Source: Lachnospiraceae bacterium
GTDB lineage: Bacteria; Bacillota; Clostridia; Lachnospirales; Lachnospiraceae
Length of the DNA stretch: 45,581 nt
Direction: 5' to 3'
Assembly (NCBI GenBank): GCA_029338875.1
Contig: JAQYBF010000027.1
Location: forward strand, 1 to 45,581
The notes under the pieces were generated by a model. It did not search any database. It saw only the letters and a program-made list of their open reading frames with translations, and had not been told where the DNA came from. Positions 7,953 through 15,686 of the stretch are shown here, one piece after another (the stretch's first letter is position 1; each line of letters starts with the position of its first letter). The translations under genes and the position numbers were made by a program.

Positions 7953-8624
7953 ATGTATAAAATCTTTATCGTAGAAGATGAAAAGAGTATCGTTTCGGGG
8001 ATTACCGAACTTGTGAAAAAGTGGGGAATGGAAGCAAAAAGCGCAAAAGACCTGTCTCAGGTGACAAAGGAATTCCTGGACTATGCTCCCCATCTGGTCC
8101 TTATGGACATCTCTCTGCCTTTTTATAACGGCTACTACTGGTGCAGCGAGATCCGGAAAGTGTCGAAGGTCCCGATCCTTTTTTTGTCTGCCATGTCCGA
8201 TAATATGAACATGGTCATGGCCATGAACATGGGAGCCGATGACTTTATCGCCAAGCCTTTTGATGACCAGATCCTTATGGCAAAGATTAATGCCATACTC
8301 CGGAGAACTTATGATTTCTCCGACAGCGTTCATGTGATCGAGCACAGAGGAGCCATTCTGAATACCGGCGATCAGTCGCTTATTTATAAAGGGCGCACCA
8401 TTGAGCTGACCAAAAATGAGTACCGGATTCTGCTTACTCTGATGGAAAACAGGGAGCGCGTGGTCAGCCGGGAAAAACTGATCGAACAGATCTGGAAGAC
8501 GGAGAATTTTATCGACGAGAATACCCTGACGGTAAATATAAACCGTCTTCGAAAGAAGCTGGATCAGGCTGGACTGGAAGGATTTATCGAAACAAAATTC
8601 GGAGAGGGATACATCGTAAAGTGA
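7953..8624 (+). CDS. OmpR-family response regulator, BceR-like
   Basis: A 223-residue two-domain regulator. The receiver domain has the acidic pair E8-D9, phosphoacceptor D52 (LVLMDISLPFYNG) and the conserved lysine in FIAKPFDD. The C-terminal winged helix runs from about 130 to the end (IELTKNEYRILLTLMENRER, ending FGEGYIVK). The short receiver linker and the NGYYWCSEIR segment resemble BceR-type regulators of antimicrobial peptide transporters. The stop overlaps the kinase start by 4 bases, and the target transporter follows. Its likely binding site is at 9692-9732. The upstream ribosome site is weak (GAGAG). Confidence 0.9.
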   Translation: MYKIFIVEDEKSIVSGITELVKKWGMEAKSAKDLSQVTKEFLDYAPHLVLMDISLPFYNGYYWCSEIRKVSKVPILFLSAMSDNMNMVMAMNMGADDFIAKPFDDQILMAKINAILRRTYDFSDSVHVIEHRGAILNTGDQSLIYKGRTIELTKNEYRILLTLMENRERVVSREKLIEQIWKTENFIDENTLTVNINRLRKKLDQAGLEGFIETKFGEGYIVK

Positions 8625-9619
8625 AGACCTGTCAATTGTTTGTCCGCTGTTTAAAAGACATGATTTCCTGGATTCTGCTCTATCTTGCACTATCCGGGAT
8701 TATTTTTCTTTATGCTTATTTCACCGGCGCCAATTTCGGGAAGATTCTCTATCCCTTTCTCCTCTGCACGTTGATTTTCTTTTGCTTTCTTCTTGTCAAA
8801 TTCCTGAAGGTAAAGGAGAAGCATGAGAGTCTGTCCGCTCTGAAAGACCTTTCGGCGGATATCGGAGAGAATCTGCCTCCTGCCAGGACTCTTCCGGAGG
8901 AAGATTATCAGGCCATTCTCCGAAATCTTGAAAACAGGACGACAAAAGAATTGAATGCCGAGACAGAAAAATATAATGACATGATCGACTATTACACCAT
9001 GTGGGTGCATCAGATCAAGTCCCCGATTGCCGGCATGAGCCTTCTTCTGCAGAACCAGGACAGTAAAGAGTCCAGGGAACTCTCGGTCGAGCTTCGAAAT
9101 ATAGAGCAATACGTTCAGATGGTTCTGGCCTTTACAAGACTGGGCTCTGCATCCAGTGATTATGTCTTCAGAAAGCAGCCGCTGGATCCGATCATCCGGG
9201 AATCCGTCAGGAAATACGCCTGTCAGTTCATTGAAAAGAAAATCGCATTAGAGTACGAGGGCACGGACGCCGAGCCTGTCACAGATGAAAAATGGCTGGC
9301 GGTCGTCATCGAGCAGATTCTGTCCAATGCGCTGAAATATACGAAAGAGGGCGGAAAAATCAGGATCGAAGTCAGAAAACCGGTGACGCTTGTGATCAGG
9401 GACAGTGGAATCGGCATTTCGCCGGCCGATCTTCCTCGGGTGACAGAGAAAAGCTACACGGGAAGGAACGGACGGCTGGATAAGAATGCAAGCGGAATTG
9501 GTCTATATTTGTGCAAGACAATCCTGGACCGATTGGGCCATAAGATGTCGATCGAATCGGAAGTGGGAAAGGGCACCAGCGTTTATCTGGATCTCTCCGC
9601 CAGCCTCTACCGGGATTGA
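8621..9619 (+). CDS. Intramembrane-sensing histidine kinase, BceS-like
   Basis: A 332-residue kinase. Two closely spaced membrane helices (about 15-33 and 40-58) with almost no outer loop mark an intramembrane-sensing kinase. The phosphoacceptor is H130 in MWVHQIKSPIAGM, and N, G1 and G2 boxes follow (VIEQILSNALKYT, IRDSGIGISP, ASGIGLYLCK). The start is GTG 8621, overlapping the regulator stop by 4 bases. In BceS systems the kinase has no ligand domain of its own and reads the state of the BceAB transporter, which is encoded next. Reassignment is unlikely. Confidence 0.9.
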   Translation: MKTCQLFVRCLKDMISWILLYLALSGIIFLYAYFTGANFGKILYPFLLCTLIFFCFLLVKFLKVKEKHESLSALKDLSADIGENLPPARTLPEEDYQAILRNLENRTTKELNAETEKYNDMIDYYTMWVHQIKSPIAGMSLLLQNQDSKESRELSVELRNIEQYVQMVLAFTRLGSASSDYVFRKQPLDPIIRESVRKYACQFIEKKIALEYEGTDAEPVTDEKWLAVVIEQILSNALKYTKEGGKIRIEVRKPVTLVIRDSGIGISPADLPRVTEKSYTGRNGRLDKNASGIGLYLCKTILDRLGHKMSIESEVGKGTSVYLDLSASLYRD

Positions 9620-9660
9620 ATTTCTTAGATGGCATTTCTCAGATGGCATTTTTCAGATGG
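9620..9660. repeat. Three tandem copies of a 14-bp unit
   Basis: ATTTCTTAGATGGC, ATTTCTCAGATGGC and ATTTTTCAGATGG follow each other directly after the kinase stop codon. The last copy is one base short. It lies between the kinase gene and the BceR-type operator. No known function. Confidence 0.6.
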
Positions 9661-9691
9661 ATTTCCTTGGATTGAATCCTTAGATAAAAAC

Positions 9692-9745
9692 TTCTTACGA
9701 AAATGTAAGAAATCCGTCTTCAGACGTAAGAAGATCCGATAGAAT
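9692..9745 (+). promoter_or_regulatory. BceR-type operator and activator-dependent promoter for the ABC transporter
   Basis: A perfect dyad TTCTTAC-N6-GTAAGAA (9692-9711) contains TTACG-AAAA-TGTAA, one base from the published BceR motif TNACA-N4-TGTAA. The half-site GTAAGAA recurs 21 bp downstream (9726-9732), two helical turns away. A weak -35 (TCTTCA, 9717-9722), a 17-base spacer and TAGAAT (9740-9745) follow, placing the dyad just upstream of the polymerase site as expected for activation. The ATPase start is at 9797. Confidence 0.7.
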
Positions 9746-9796
9746 GACCTTCTTTAACAGGCTACAATATCCCTGCAGTTGAAGGAGGAACAAAAA

Positions 9797-10561
9797 ATGA
9801 GCATACTGGAAGTCAATTCTTTAAAGAAGACATATACGACGAGGTTCAAGGCAAGCCAGGTAGAGGCGCTGAAAGACGTGACTTTTTCCGTAGAAGAGGG
9901 AGAATATGTTGCGATCATGGGAGAGTCCGGCTCGGGAAAGTCCACGCTTCTCAATATGATCGCGGCGCTGGACACGCCGACCTCGGGGTCTGTAAAACTG
10001 AACGGCGTGGATTTCTCTTCGGTGAAAGAGGATGACCGCGCAGCCTTCCGCCGCGACAATCTGGGCTTTGTATTTCAGGAATTTAATCTTCTGGATACTT
10101 TTAGCCTCGAGGAAAATATCTATCTCCCTCTGGTTCTTTCCGGAAAAGACCCGAAATATATGGAGGATAAATTAAGACCGATCGCCGGCGAACTTGGCAT
10201 CAGCGATCTTCTGAAAAAGTATCCCTATGAAGTTTCCGGAGGACAGAAACAGAGAGCGGCAGTGGCCAGAGCCATCATCACGGATCCGAAGATCCTTCTG
10301 GCGGACGAGCCGACCGGAGCCCTGGATTCCAGATCTTCCAACGAACTCTTAGGACTCTTTGACCGGATTCATGAGAATGGTCAGACCATCCTGATGGTGA
10401 CGCATTCGGTCGATGCGGCCAGCCATGCCGGACGAGTGCTTTTCATCAAGGACGGCATCGTCTATCATCAGATCTACCGGGGCGAAGACAGCCAGAACCG
10501 CATGTATGAGAAGATTCAGGCTTCTCTTGCCATGCTCTTAAGAGGGGGTGAGATCCGATGA
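9797..10561 (+). CDS. ABC transporter ATPase, BceA-like
   Basis: A 254-residue ATPase. Walker A is GESGSGKS (42-49), the Q-loop is in FVFQEFNLLD, the signature SGGQKQR and Walker B ILLADEP follow, with the D-loop GALDS and the switch histidine in MVTHS. AGGAGG 8 bases before ATG 9797 selects this start over an in-frame ATG at 9779. The stop overlaps the permease start by 4 bases. With the permease and the BceRS-like system it forms a peptide-antibiotic sensing and detoxification module, probably acting on cell-wall active peptides such as bacitracin or lantibiotics; the actual ligand is not visible. Confidence 0.92.
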   Translation: MSILEVNSLKKTYTTRFKASQVEALKDVTFSVEEGEYVAIMGESGSGKSTLLNMIAALDTPTSGSVKLNGVDFSSVKEDDRAAFRRDNLGFVFQEFNLLDTFSLEENIYLPLVLSGKDPKYMEDKLRPIAGELGISDLLKKYPYEVSGGQKQRAAVARAIITDPKILLADEPTGALDSRSSNELLGLFDRIHENGQTILMVTHSVDAASHAGRVLFIKDGIVYHQIYRGEDSQNRMYEKIQASLAMLLRGGEIR

Positions 10562-12654
10562 AAAGAGGACTTTATTCCCGCCTGGCCAGCCGTTCCCTGA
10601 AGAGTAACCGCAGGTTTTATCGGCCTTATCTTTTGACGGGCGGAGCTCTGGCCGCCATTGCCTACATCCTGATCTATCTGTCGGGACTGAAGATCCTGAA
10701 AAATGCGCAGGGCGGAAAATTCGTGACGGGAGTCATGGAATTCGGATTCTATGTCATTATCGCTTTTTCTGTGATTTTTCTGATCTATTCCCATTCCTTT
10801 GTCATGAAGACCAGGAAAAAGGAACTCGGGCTATACAATGTCCTGGGGTTCGGGAAAAAGCAGCTGTCTCTTGTCATTTTTCTGGAGAATGCCTATAGCT
10901 GCCTCATAATGCTTGTAGGAGGCCTTCTGTTCGGCATCCTCTTTTCCAGATTTTTTGAACTGATTTTACTGAAAATCATGCGGATGAAGGACAGCGGGGG
11001 ATTTGTGATCAGCCTGAAGTCTGTCCTCTTCGTTGCAGGATCCTTCCTTGCCATATCGCTTGTAATCTCGATCCTGTCCGTGAAGGACGTGTATTTTAAC
11101 GATCCCGCGGAAATCCTCAGGGAATCGGAAGGCGGAGAGAAGCCGCCCAGGGCAAAAGCATTGCTCGGCCTGATCGGAATTCTCCTCCTGGCAGCCGCAT
11201 ATATCATTGCTTTACGAAGCGCAAAGCTTTCCGATGCTTCACTGAACAGCTTTTTTCTGGCGGTCCTTCTGGTCATTGTATCGACCTATCTGATTTTTAT
11301 CGTAAGTTCCGTTACGATTCTCCAGGGCTTAAAGAAGAACAAGACCTATTACTATTCCGAGAAGCACTTTGCATCTCTATCCAACATGGCCTGCCGGATG
11401 AACCGAAACGGCGCAGGCCTCGCTTCCATCTGTGTCTTAAGCACGATCGTTCTGGTCCTGATTTCCACGGCCGCAGGCATGTACTTTTACGGCCTTCGGA
11501 GATTTATGAATAATCATTATCGGAGCGAAGTCGTGTCCGGATATTATAATTCAGCATCGGACATGAACAGTAACTTCAATAAAGAGGCGGTAGAGAAAAC
11601 CAAAGGGTTATTAAAGAAATATAAAACAAAGCCTGAGAATGCAGTCGAAACCAGGGCCATAGCTATGGGAGGCAGTCTGGATCAGGGAAAATTTGATCTG
11701 TTATCGGATCAAAAGACAAAGCAGAACGAACATAAGACCCTGTGCGCGCTCTACCTTCTGCCGTTGGAGGATTATGAGGCATATACCGGGAAAAATGTAA
11801 AGCTTTCTCAGGATGAGGCCCTGATTTATAAAAAGGCCAGCAGTTTTAAAGGAAAGAGTCTGAAACTGGGCTCCGGTCTGACCTTTCAGATCAAAGGAAC
11901 TGCGGATGATTTTGATATCGACGGGATCTCTGGCTTAAATGCAGACCCTTCCTCCGAAGGCGGGAATCAGGCGAAGATCTATCTGATCGTTCCGGATTTT
12001 GAACATGTCCTCGAAAAGACAGGCCTGACGGGCGAAGAAAAGGAAAGCAGCTCCATCCGGTACTACTGGTTCTACAGCTTTGATACCGGTTTAAGCAAAA
12101 AGGAAAATATCAGCTTCACCAGCGATCTGTATCAGATTCTGGCCCTGAAGACCGGTGAGAACGGAGAAGCATTGATCGTGCGGAATGCCAGAGAAGAACT
12201 TCAGAAGGCGACCGTCGGCATCGGAAGTCTCTTCTTCCTCTCTGCCATGCTCGGATTGATTTTCATTATTGCCATGGCCCTCATCATGTACTTTAAACAG
12301 GTGATGGAAGGCTATGAGGACCGGTCCCGTTACGAGATCATGCAGAAGGTCGGCATGACAAAGCATCAGATCAAGAAGGGAATTCAGTCGGAAATGCGGA
12401 TCCTGTTTTTCTGTCCGCTTCTCATGGCTCTATTGCATCTGATCTTTGCTTTCCCGATGATTCACCTCATTGTCTCTGAATTTACGAGCGTGGACAGAAT
12501 GGCATCCATTCTGGTAACACTGATCTGTGCCGGTCTGTATTTCATGATCTATTATCTGATCTATCGCTATACATCCGGGACCTACTATGAGATCGCCGGC
12601 GGGGCAGACAGGCGGTTGGATCACCGGGAGGAGTCTGCCGACCCGACCAAATGA
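10558..12654 (+). CDS. FtsX-type ABC permease, BceB-like
   Basis: A 698-residue permease. One helix near the N-terminus, a cluster of helices to about residue 320, a large outer domain (about 320-540) and a final set of three helices reproduce the ten-helix BceB layout with its sensory outer loop between helices 7 and 8. KKELGLYNVLGFGKKQLSLV and YEIMQKVGMTKHQIKKGIQS are the two cytoplasmic FtsX coupling segments. It is co-translated with the ATPase. The last twenty or so residues after TYYEIAGG are Arg/Asp-rich and may have been added when the downstream sequence was replaced by the transporter relic that follows. Confidence 0.92.
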   Translation: MKRGLYSRLASRSLKSNRRFYRPYLLTGGALAAIAYILIYLSGLKILKNAQGGKFVTGVMEFGFYVIIAFSVIFLIYSHSFVMKTRKKELGLYNVLGFGKKQLSLVIFLENAYSCLIMLVGGLLFGILFSRFFELILLKIMRMKDSGGFVISLKSVLFVAGSFLAISLVISILSVKDVYFNDPAEILRESEGGEKPPRAKALLGLIGILLLAAAYIIALRSAKLSDASLNSFFLAVLLVIVSTYLIFIVSSVTILQGLKKNKTYYYSEKHFASLSNMACRMNRNGAGLASICVLSTIVLVLISTAAGMYFYGLRRFMNNHYRSEVVSGYYNSASDMNSNFNKEAVEKTKGLLKKYKTKPENAVETRAIAMGGSLDQGKFDLLSDQKTKQNEHKTLCALYLLPLEDYEAYTGKNVKLSQDEALIYKKASSFKGKSLKLGSGLTFQIKGTADDFDIDGISGLNADPSSEGGNQAKIYLIVPDFEHVLEKTGLTGEEKESSSIRYYWFYSFDTGLSKKENISFTSDLYQILALKTGENGEALIVRNAREELQKATVGIGSLFFLSAMLGLIFIIAMALIMYFKQVMEGYEDRSRYEIMQKVGMTKHQIKKGIQSEMRILFFCPLLMALLHLIFAFPMIHLIVSEFTSVDRMASILVTLICAGLYFMIYYLIYRYTSGTYYEIAGGADRRLDHREESADPTK

Positions 12655-13087
12655 AACCGGCAGGATTTCTTACCGGATCAGTGCGTACTGGCTGCGGTAT
12701 CTGCCGGGTGTGATGCGGCTTTTTTCCGGAACATCTGAACAAGATTCCGTCATCAGTGCCGTGCGTTCCTTCAGCGTCAAACTGGCCGGCGGAATCAATC
12801 AGGGCCTATCGACCCTCGTTCTGATCCTGAGCGGTATCTACGCGACAAGTCAGAAAATCAGTGCGCTCGAGATTGAAGCAGATCAGGGCACGATTACTTC
12901 GAAGGAGGTGCTTTCCAGCGCCAACACGTATCTGTGCACCGTGCTCCCTTCCCAGCGCTTCGTGCTGAGACTTGGTATGGCTCTGATTCCGATCGTCACG
13001 ATCTGCGGCATGGCTCTGCTTCTGAGGAAAAAATACAGGATCGATGAAAAGGAATACGACCGTCTCGTAAAGCAGTTGGAGGGCTGA
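12655..13087 (+). pseudogene. 3' remnant of a GPH/MFS sugar transporter
   Basis: The reading frame ending at 13087 has no ribosome site. From about 12733 it matches the tail of GPH symporters: a segment DSVISAVRSFSVKLAGGINQ, a hydrophobic helix LSTLVLILSGIYA and a last helix ALIPIVTICGMALLLRKKYR followed by IDEKEYDRLVKQLEG. These are the last third of such proteins; the remainder is absent. It follows the BceB-like stop directly, so the junction is a rearrangement scar. Confidence 0.6.
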
Positions 13088-13115
13088 GCTTCTTTCTTCT
13101 GCATTGGATGAGAGC

Positions 13116-13149
13116 GAAGACACCGCCCCGGATTTGGGCCGGTGTCTTC
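13116..13149 (+). terminator. Hairpin, probable terminator of the transporter relic
   Basis: GAAGACACCG (13116-13125) pairs with CGGTGTCTTC (13140-13149) around a loop that can pair further through CCC and GGG. The following bases (TATTATG) are only weakly T-rich, so termination may be inefficient. It probably belonged to the lost transporter gene. Confidence 0.55.
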
Positions 13150-13199
13150 TATTATGTGCTGTAAAAGAAGTCGACCCAGACTGGCAGCTTGGGAAGCCA

Positions 13200-13375
13200 T
13201 TTGATACAAGCATTGTTAGCAACATTACTCGTGAGGATGTAGAATCTCGTATTATAAAAGGCAGCAGCGAGTTTGCATTGCTTCTGAATCGCAGATACAG
13301 TGGTTCCGTATTTCCTGGCAGTCGCGGAGAACGTATCTCCACTTTCACCGTATAGTAGAGGTCGTTGGTGCCGGG
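13200..13375 (-). pseudogene. Frameshifted LysM domain fragment
   Basis: On the minus strand LYYTVK in one frame is continued in another by SGDTFSATARKYGTTVSAIQ, together the classic LysM start (YTVKSGDT, then KYGTTVSAI). The shift is at GTGAAAGTGG, where a run of three A replaces the four needed for AAA AGT. A further shift seems to follow after IQK. There is no start codon or signal peptide nearby, so this is a piece of a former peptidoglycan-binding protein. Confidence 0.6.
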
Positions 13376-13408
13376 CGCCAACGTGTGTATTTACTGTATT
13401 AGAAATTC

Positions 13409-14788
13409 TCATCTGTATATCTGCGCTAAATCAATATGCTTAACAGTATCGGTTTCTGCTTCCGTGAATCCGGCCCTGGAAAAGAAGACATATTGATAGC
13501 AGTTTAATCCTGTTCTCTGTACCTGATGGATTTCTTCATTTATTATTTCTTTGGAGATTTTCTTCTTTCTGAATTTGGCCTCATAAAAGACATATCCCTT
13601 TTCATCCTGTGTGACCACATCAAACTCTCCGTTTGTATGGGTTTTAGGATCGTCATAATAATATTTCCCGATTTTTTCGATGACCGGTGATATTTCTCCA
13701 AGCTTGTTCTGCCGGATCAGATACTGTTTACATATTTCCTCGAATTTATGAGGAACATAACTCTTTGCAAAATCATCCGCTATATATTTGTCGTAAAAAA
13801 CATCGGAATCCATGATCTGGAGCTGGGATGAGTATTTGAAAATATATCGGTAGTAGAATAGAGACAGGTTATCGCAGATATAATAGCCGGATTTCCTTTT
13901 ATTATCCTCATCATTGATGGGTGCTGTCTTTTCTACGACCTCCATTCGGATCAGTTTATCAAGAACATCCACCAGGGTTGGACCACTAGAAACATGAGAC
14001 TGAGAAAGGATATCGCTGTATCGGGAAAATCCTCTGGAAAGCGCGTAAAATACTTCATTCGCATTAACAATTTTGGAAATCTCCGCATTTAAGTACATAG
14101 AGACTTCGTTCTCAAGACGTGCCCCCGGTGATGCGATCAGGTCTATAATATTTTCCTTCACACTTTTTCTGTCATCAATCAGTCTGTTGAAATACGGTAT
14201 GCCTCCAAAAATGGAATAGATCCGGACCTTATCTTCGTCGGACATATCCGGGTAGAACTGCGCTGATTCATAATAATCCATCTGCTTCAGATTGATCACC
14301 AGATCCACTCTTCCAAATAAGGGATTGGAATGTTCGAGCAGGGATTTCATTATATCCACATAGGATCCGAGTATTATGAGCTTTAACTTTGACGTATCAC
14401 GATACTTATCTACCAGAGATTGAATGATACTGTCCATTCCTTTGACATTTTCTCTCAGATATGGATATTCATCTAAGACAAAGACCAGATTGTCGTCTTT
14501 CGAGAGCGTGAAGACATAATTCAAGAGATCTTCAATCGATGTATAACCCAGCTTTGGCAGTCTAAAGGATTCAGAAATGATATCACAGATGCTCTGTACA
14601 TTACTGGCCTCAGTTACCTGCTTGCATTCATAGTAAATGCTTTTGATATCGGACCCTTTGATTGCTTCTTTAACAAGCTCACTCTTACCAACCCTGCGTC
14701 TTCCGTAGATTAGGGTCACACGCATTTCATTTGAAGACAGTTCTTTTTTCAGACGCTTAAGCTCTGCAGTTCTTCCAATAAATTCCAT
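13409..14788 (-). CDS. AAA+ ATPase with C-terminal DUF234 nuclease-like domain
   Basis: A 459-residue protein. The N-terminal ATPase has Walker A GRRRVGKS (29-36), Walker B in NLVFVLDEYPYL and a sensor-like ILGSYVDIM. A winged-helix stretch follows (about 235-295), and the C-terminal domain resembles DUF234, with EFDVV and YVFYEAKF placed as the Asp and Glu-x-Lys of PD-(D/E)XK nucleases. Such ATPases are common in anaerobes and archaea and their role is unsettled; DNA-related or defence functions have been suggested. It stands alone between decayed genes, with its own promoter at 14832-14860. GGAGG is 12 bases before the ATG, a long spacing. Confidence 0.88.
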   Translation of the reverse strand: MEFIGRTAELKRLKKELSSNEMRVTLIYGRRRVGKSELVKEAIKGSDIKSIYYECKQVTEASNVQSICDIISESFRLPKLGYTSIEDLLNYVFTLSKDDNLVFVLDEYPYLRENVKGMDSIIQSLVDKYRDTSKLKLIILGSYVDIMKSLLEHSNPLFGRVDLVINLKQMDYYESAQFYPDMSDEDKVRIYSIFGGIPYFNRLIDDRKSVKENIIDLIASPGARLENEVSMYLNAEISKIVNANEVFYALSRGFSRYSDILSQSHVSSGPTLVDVLDKLIRMEVVEKTAPINDEDNKRKSGYYICDNLSLFYYRYIFKYSSQLQIMDSDVFYDKYIADDFAKSYVPHKFEEICKQYLIRQNKLGEISPVIEKIGKYYYDDPKTHTNGEFDVVTQDEKGYVFYEAKFRKKKISKEIINEEIHQVQRTGLNCYQYVFFSRAGFTEAETDTVKHIDLAQIYR

Positions 14789-14831
14789 TTTACTCGGTTG
14801 CCTCCGACTCGGTTTGTCTCGAGTTAAACTG

Positions 14832-14860
14832 ATTGTATGATATGAATACTATTTTGTAAA
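14832..14860 (-). promoter_or_regulatory. Sigma-70 promoter for the AAA+/DUF234 gene
   Basis: Reading the minus strand, TTTACA (14860-14855), a 17-base spacer and TACAAT (14837-14832), 43 bases before the start codon. Confidence 0.65.
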
Positions 14861-14884
14861 GATTATAGCTAAAATTTGAAAACG

Positions 14885-15096
14885 TAAGAAGCGGAGTAAA
14901 TTGCCAGGCCTGCATGGCCTGTGTCCATGCCTGCCCGGAAATGGCGATCCGCTTGAATCCGGTTCTTGGCTTTACAGAGCCGAACCCAAAGGCCCGTTAT
15001 CGGAATGAGAACGTAAGCCTTTCAGACCTGGTGCTTTCCAACTGGAGAAAAAATACGAATAAAGAGGCGGCTAAATTGAAAACTGCGGTATACTAA
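14885..15096 (+). pseudogene. C-terminal remnant of a 4Fe-4S ferredoxin-type protein
   Basis: The frame enters without a start codon as VNCQACMACVHACPEMAI, a CxxCxxCxxxCP cluster-binding motif, and continues with a charged tail to the stop at 15096. The motif and tail resemble the second cluster of flavodoxin-ferredoxin fusions (EFR1 type). The N-terminal flavodoxin part and first cluster are missing. An ATG at 14914 is inside the motif, so the product would be useless as a ferredoxin. It is followed at 54 bases by a broken LysR gene. Confidence 0.6.
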
Positions 15097-15149
15097 GGAC
15101 ATACTATAATCAATTTGAATAGTGCCTTGGGGTAGCAGGAGGGAAAACG

Positions 15150-15465
15150 ATGCTGACTTTTAGGAGATGCATTACGTTGCGGCCTTTAGTGAATACAGAA
15201 CGCTGACCGAAGTGGCGGAAAAGTACAATATTTCCCAGCCGACGATCACCCGAACCATCAGCATCGGCTCTGCAGCAGCCATTCAGCTTCCGGATCTTGT
15301 CGGCAAACTGTCCCGCGCCTTTCCCGATAGGCGATTTCAACAGAAATGAAGCTTCCGGAAGATCTGCTTCGCGGCTTGAATGACCACGTCTATCAGCTCA
15401 TCGTTCTTCCCTTCGATCCGACGGAAGAGGACCGGACTCATGCCAATCAGGAAAAGATAGACCAA
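15150..15465 (+). pseudogene. LysR family regulator with frameshift and internal deletion
   Basis: ATG 15150 has AGGAGGG 7 bases upstream and begins MLTFRR, then the frame breaks. From 15170 another frame gives HYVAAFSEYRTLTEVAEKYN and ISQPTITRTI, an intact LysR helix-turn-helix. The sequence then jumps directly to SIGSAAAIQLPDLVGKLSRA, a piece of the substrate-binding domain, hits a stop at 15349, and resumes as MKLPEDLLRGLNDHVYQLIV and LPFDPTEED. The dimerisation helix and about half of the binding domain are missing. It is clearly dead. Confidence 0.7.
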
Positions 15466-15466
15466 A

Positions 15467-15580
15467 ATGATAAGAAGCAGAAAGACCCGGGCGCTTCTGG
15501 ATGCCCGCGGACTTTCTGATACAGAGGTATCACAGCATCTGGATGAGATGTATGAGAAAATAGGAATCCACGGCTTTTAA
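15467..15580 (+). pseudogene. 37-codon fragment, unknown origin
   Basis: An ORF from ATG 15467 encodes MIRSRKTRALLDARGLSDTE followed by seventeen residues to a stop, just before a small terminator. It looks like a protein C-terminus with a charged helix, but I do not recognise the family and there is no ribosome site. It may be the tail of a gene lost in the same rearrangements that broke the LysR gene. Confidence 0.3.
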
Positions 15581-15603
15581 TGGCCTGGCTTAGGCCTTTT
15601 AAT
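15578..15603 (+). terminator. Short hairpin with T-tract
   Basis: GGCCT (15582-15586) and AGGCC (15592-15596) with a five-base loop, followed by TTTT. The stem is only 5 bp plus two A-T pairs, so strength is moderate. It closes the decayed segment before crcB. Confidence 0.5.
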
Positions 15604-15623
15604 TGTGTATTTTGATAAAATAA

Positions 15624-15673
15624 TGTGCAGATATTGCATATAACGATCGAACGAAACATGCAAATGCTGCACA
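15624..15673 (+). ncRNA. Long-range hairpin in the crcB leader
   Basis: TGTGCAG (15624-15630) pairs with CTGCACA (15667-15673). Inside, TTGCAT (15634-15639) pairs with ATGCAA (15658-15663), leaving a 3-by-3 internal loop and an 18-base terminal loop (15640-15657) that contains CGATCG. The stem ends right at the AAGGAG ribosome site (15675-15680), so folding could affect translation. It does not match the fluoride riboswitch consensus I know (no GGCGATGG or GCTCCTGA-type elements). It could also be a protein-binding site on DNA. Confidence 0.5.
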
Positions 15674-15686
15674 AAGGAGAAAGATT

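Noticed and set aside
12587-13087. A complete 166-residue membrane protein
   Set aside because: Its first part is the permease end read in another frame and it has no ribosome site; only the C-terminal part resembles a real (transporter) protein.
15581-15686. Fluoride riboswitch before crcB
   Set aside because: The expected conserved stretches of the crcB motif are not apparent; only a different long hairpin is visible. A covariance-model search is needed to be sure.
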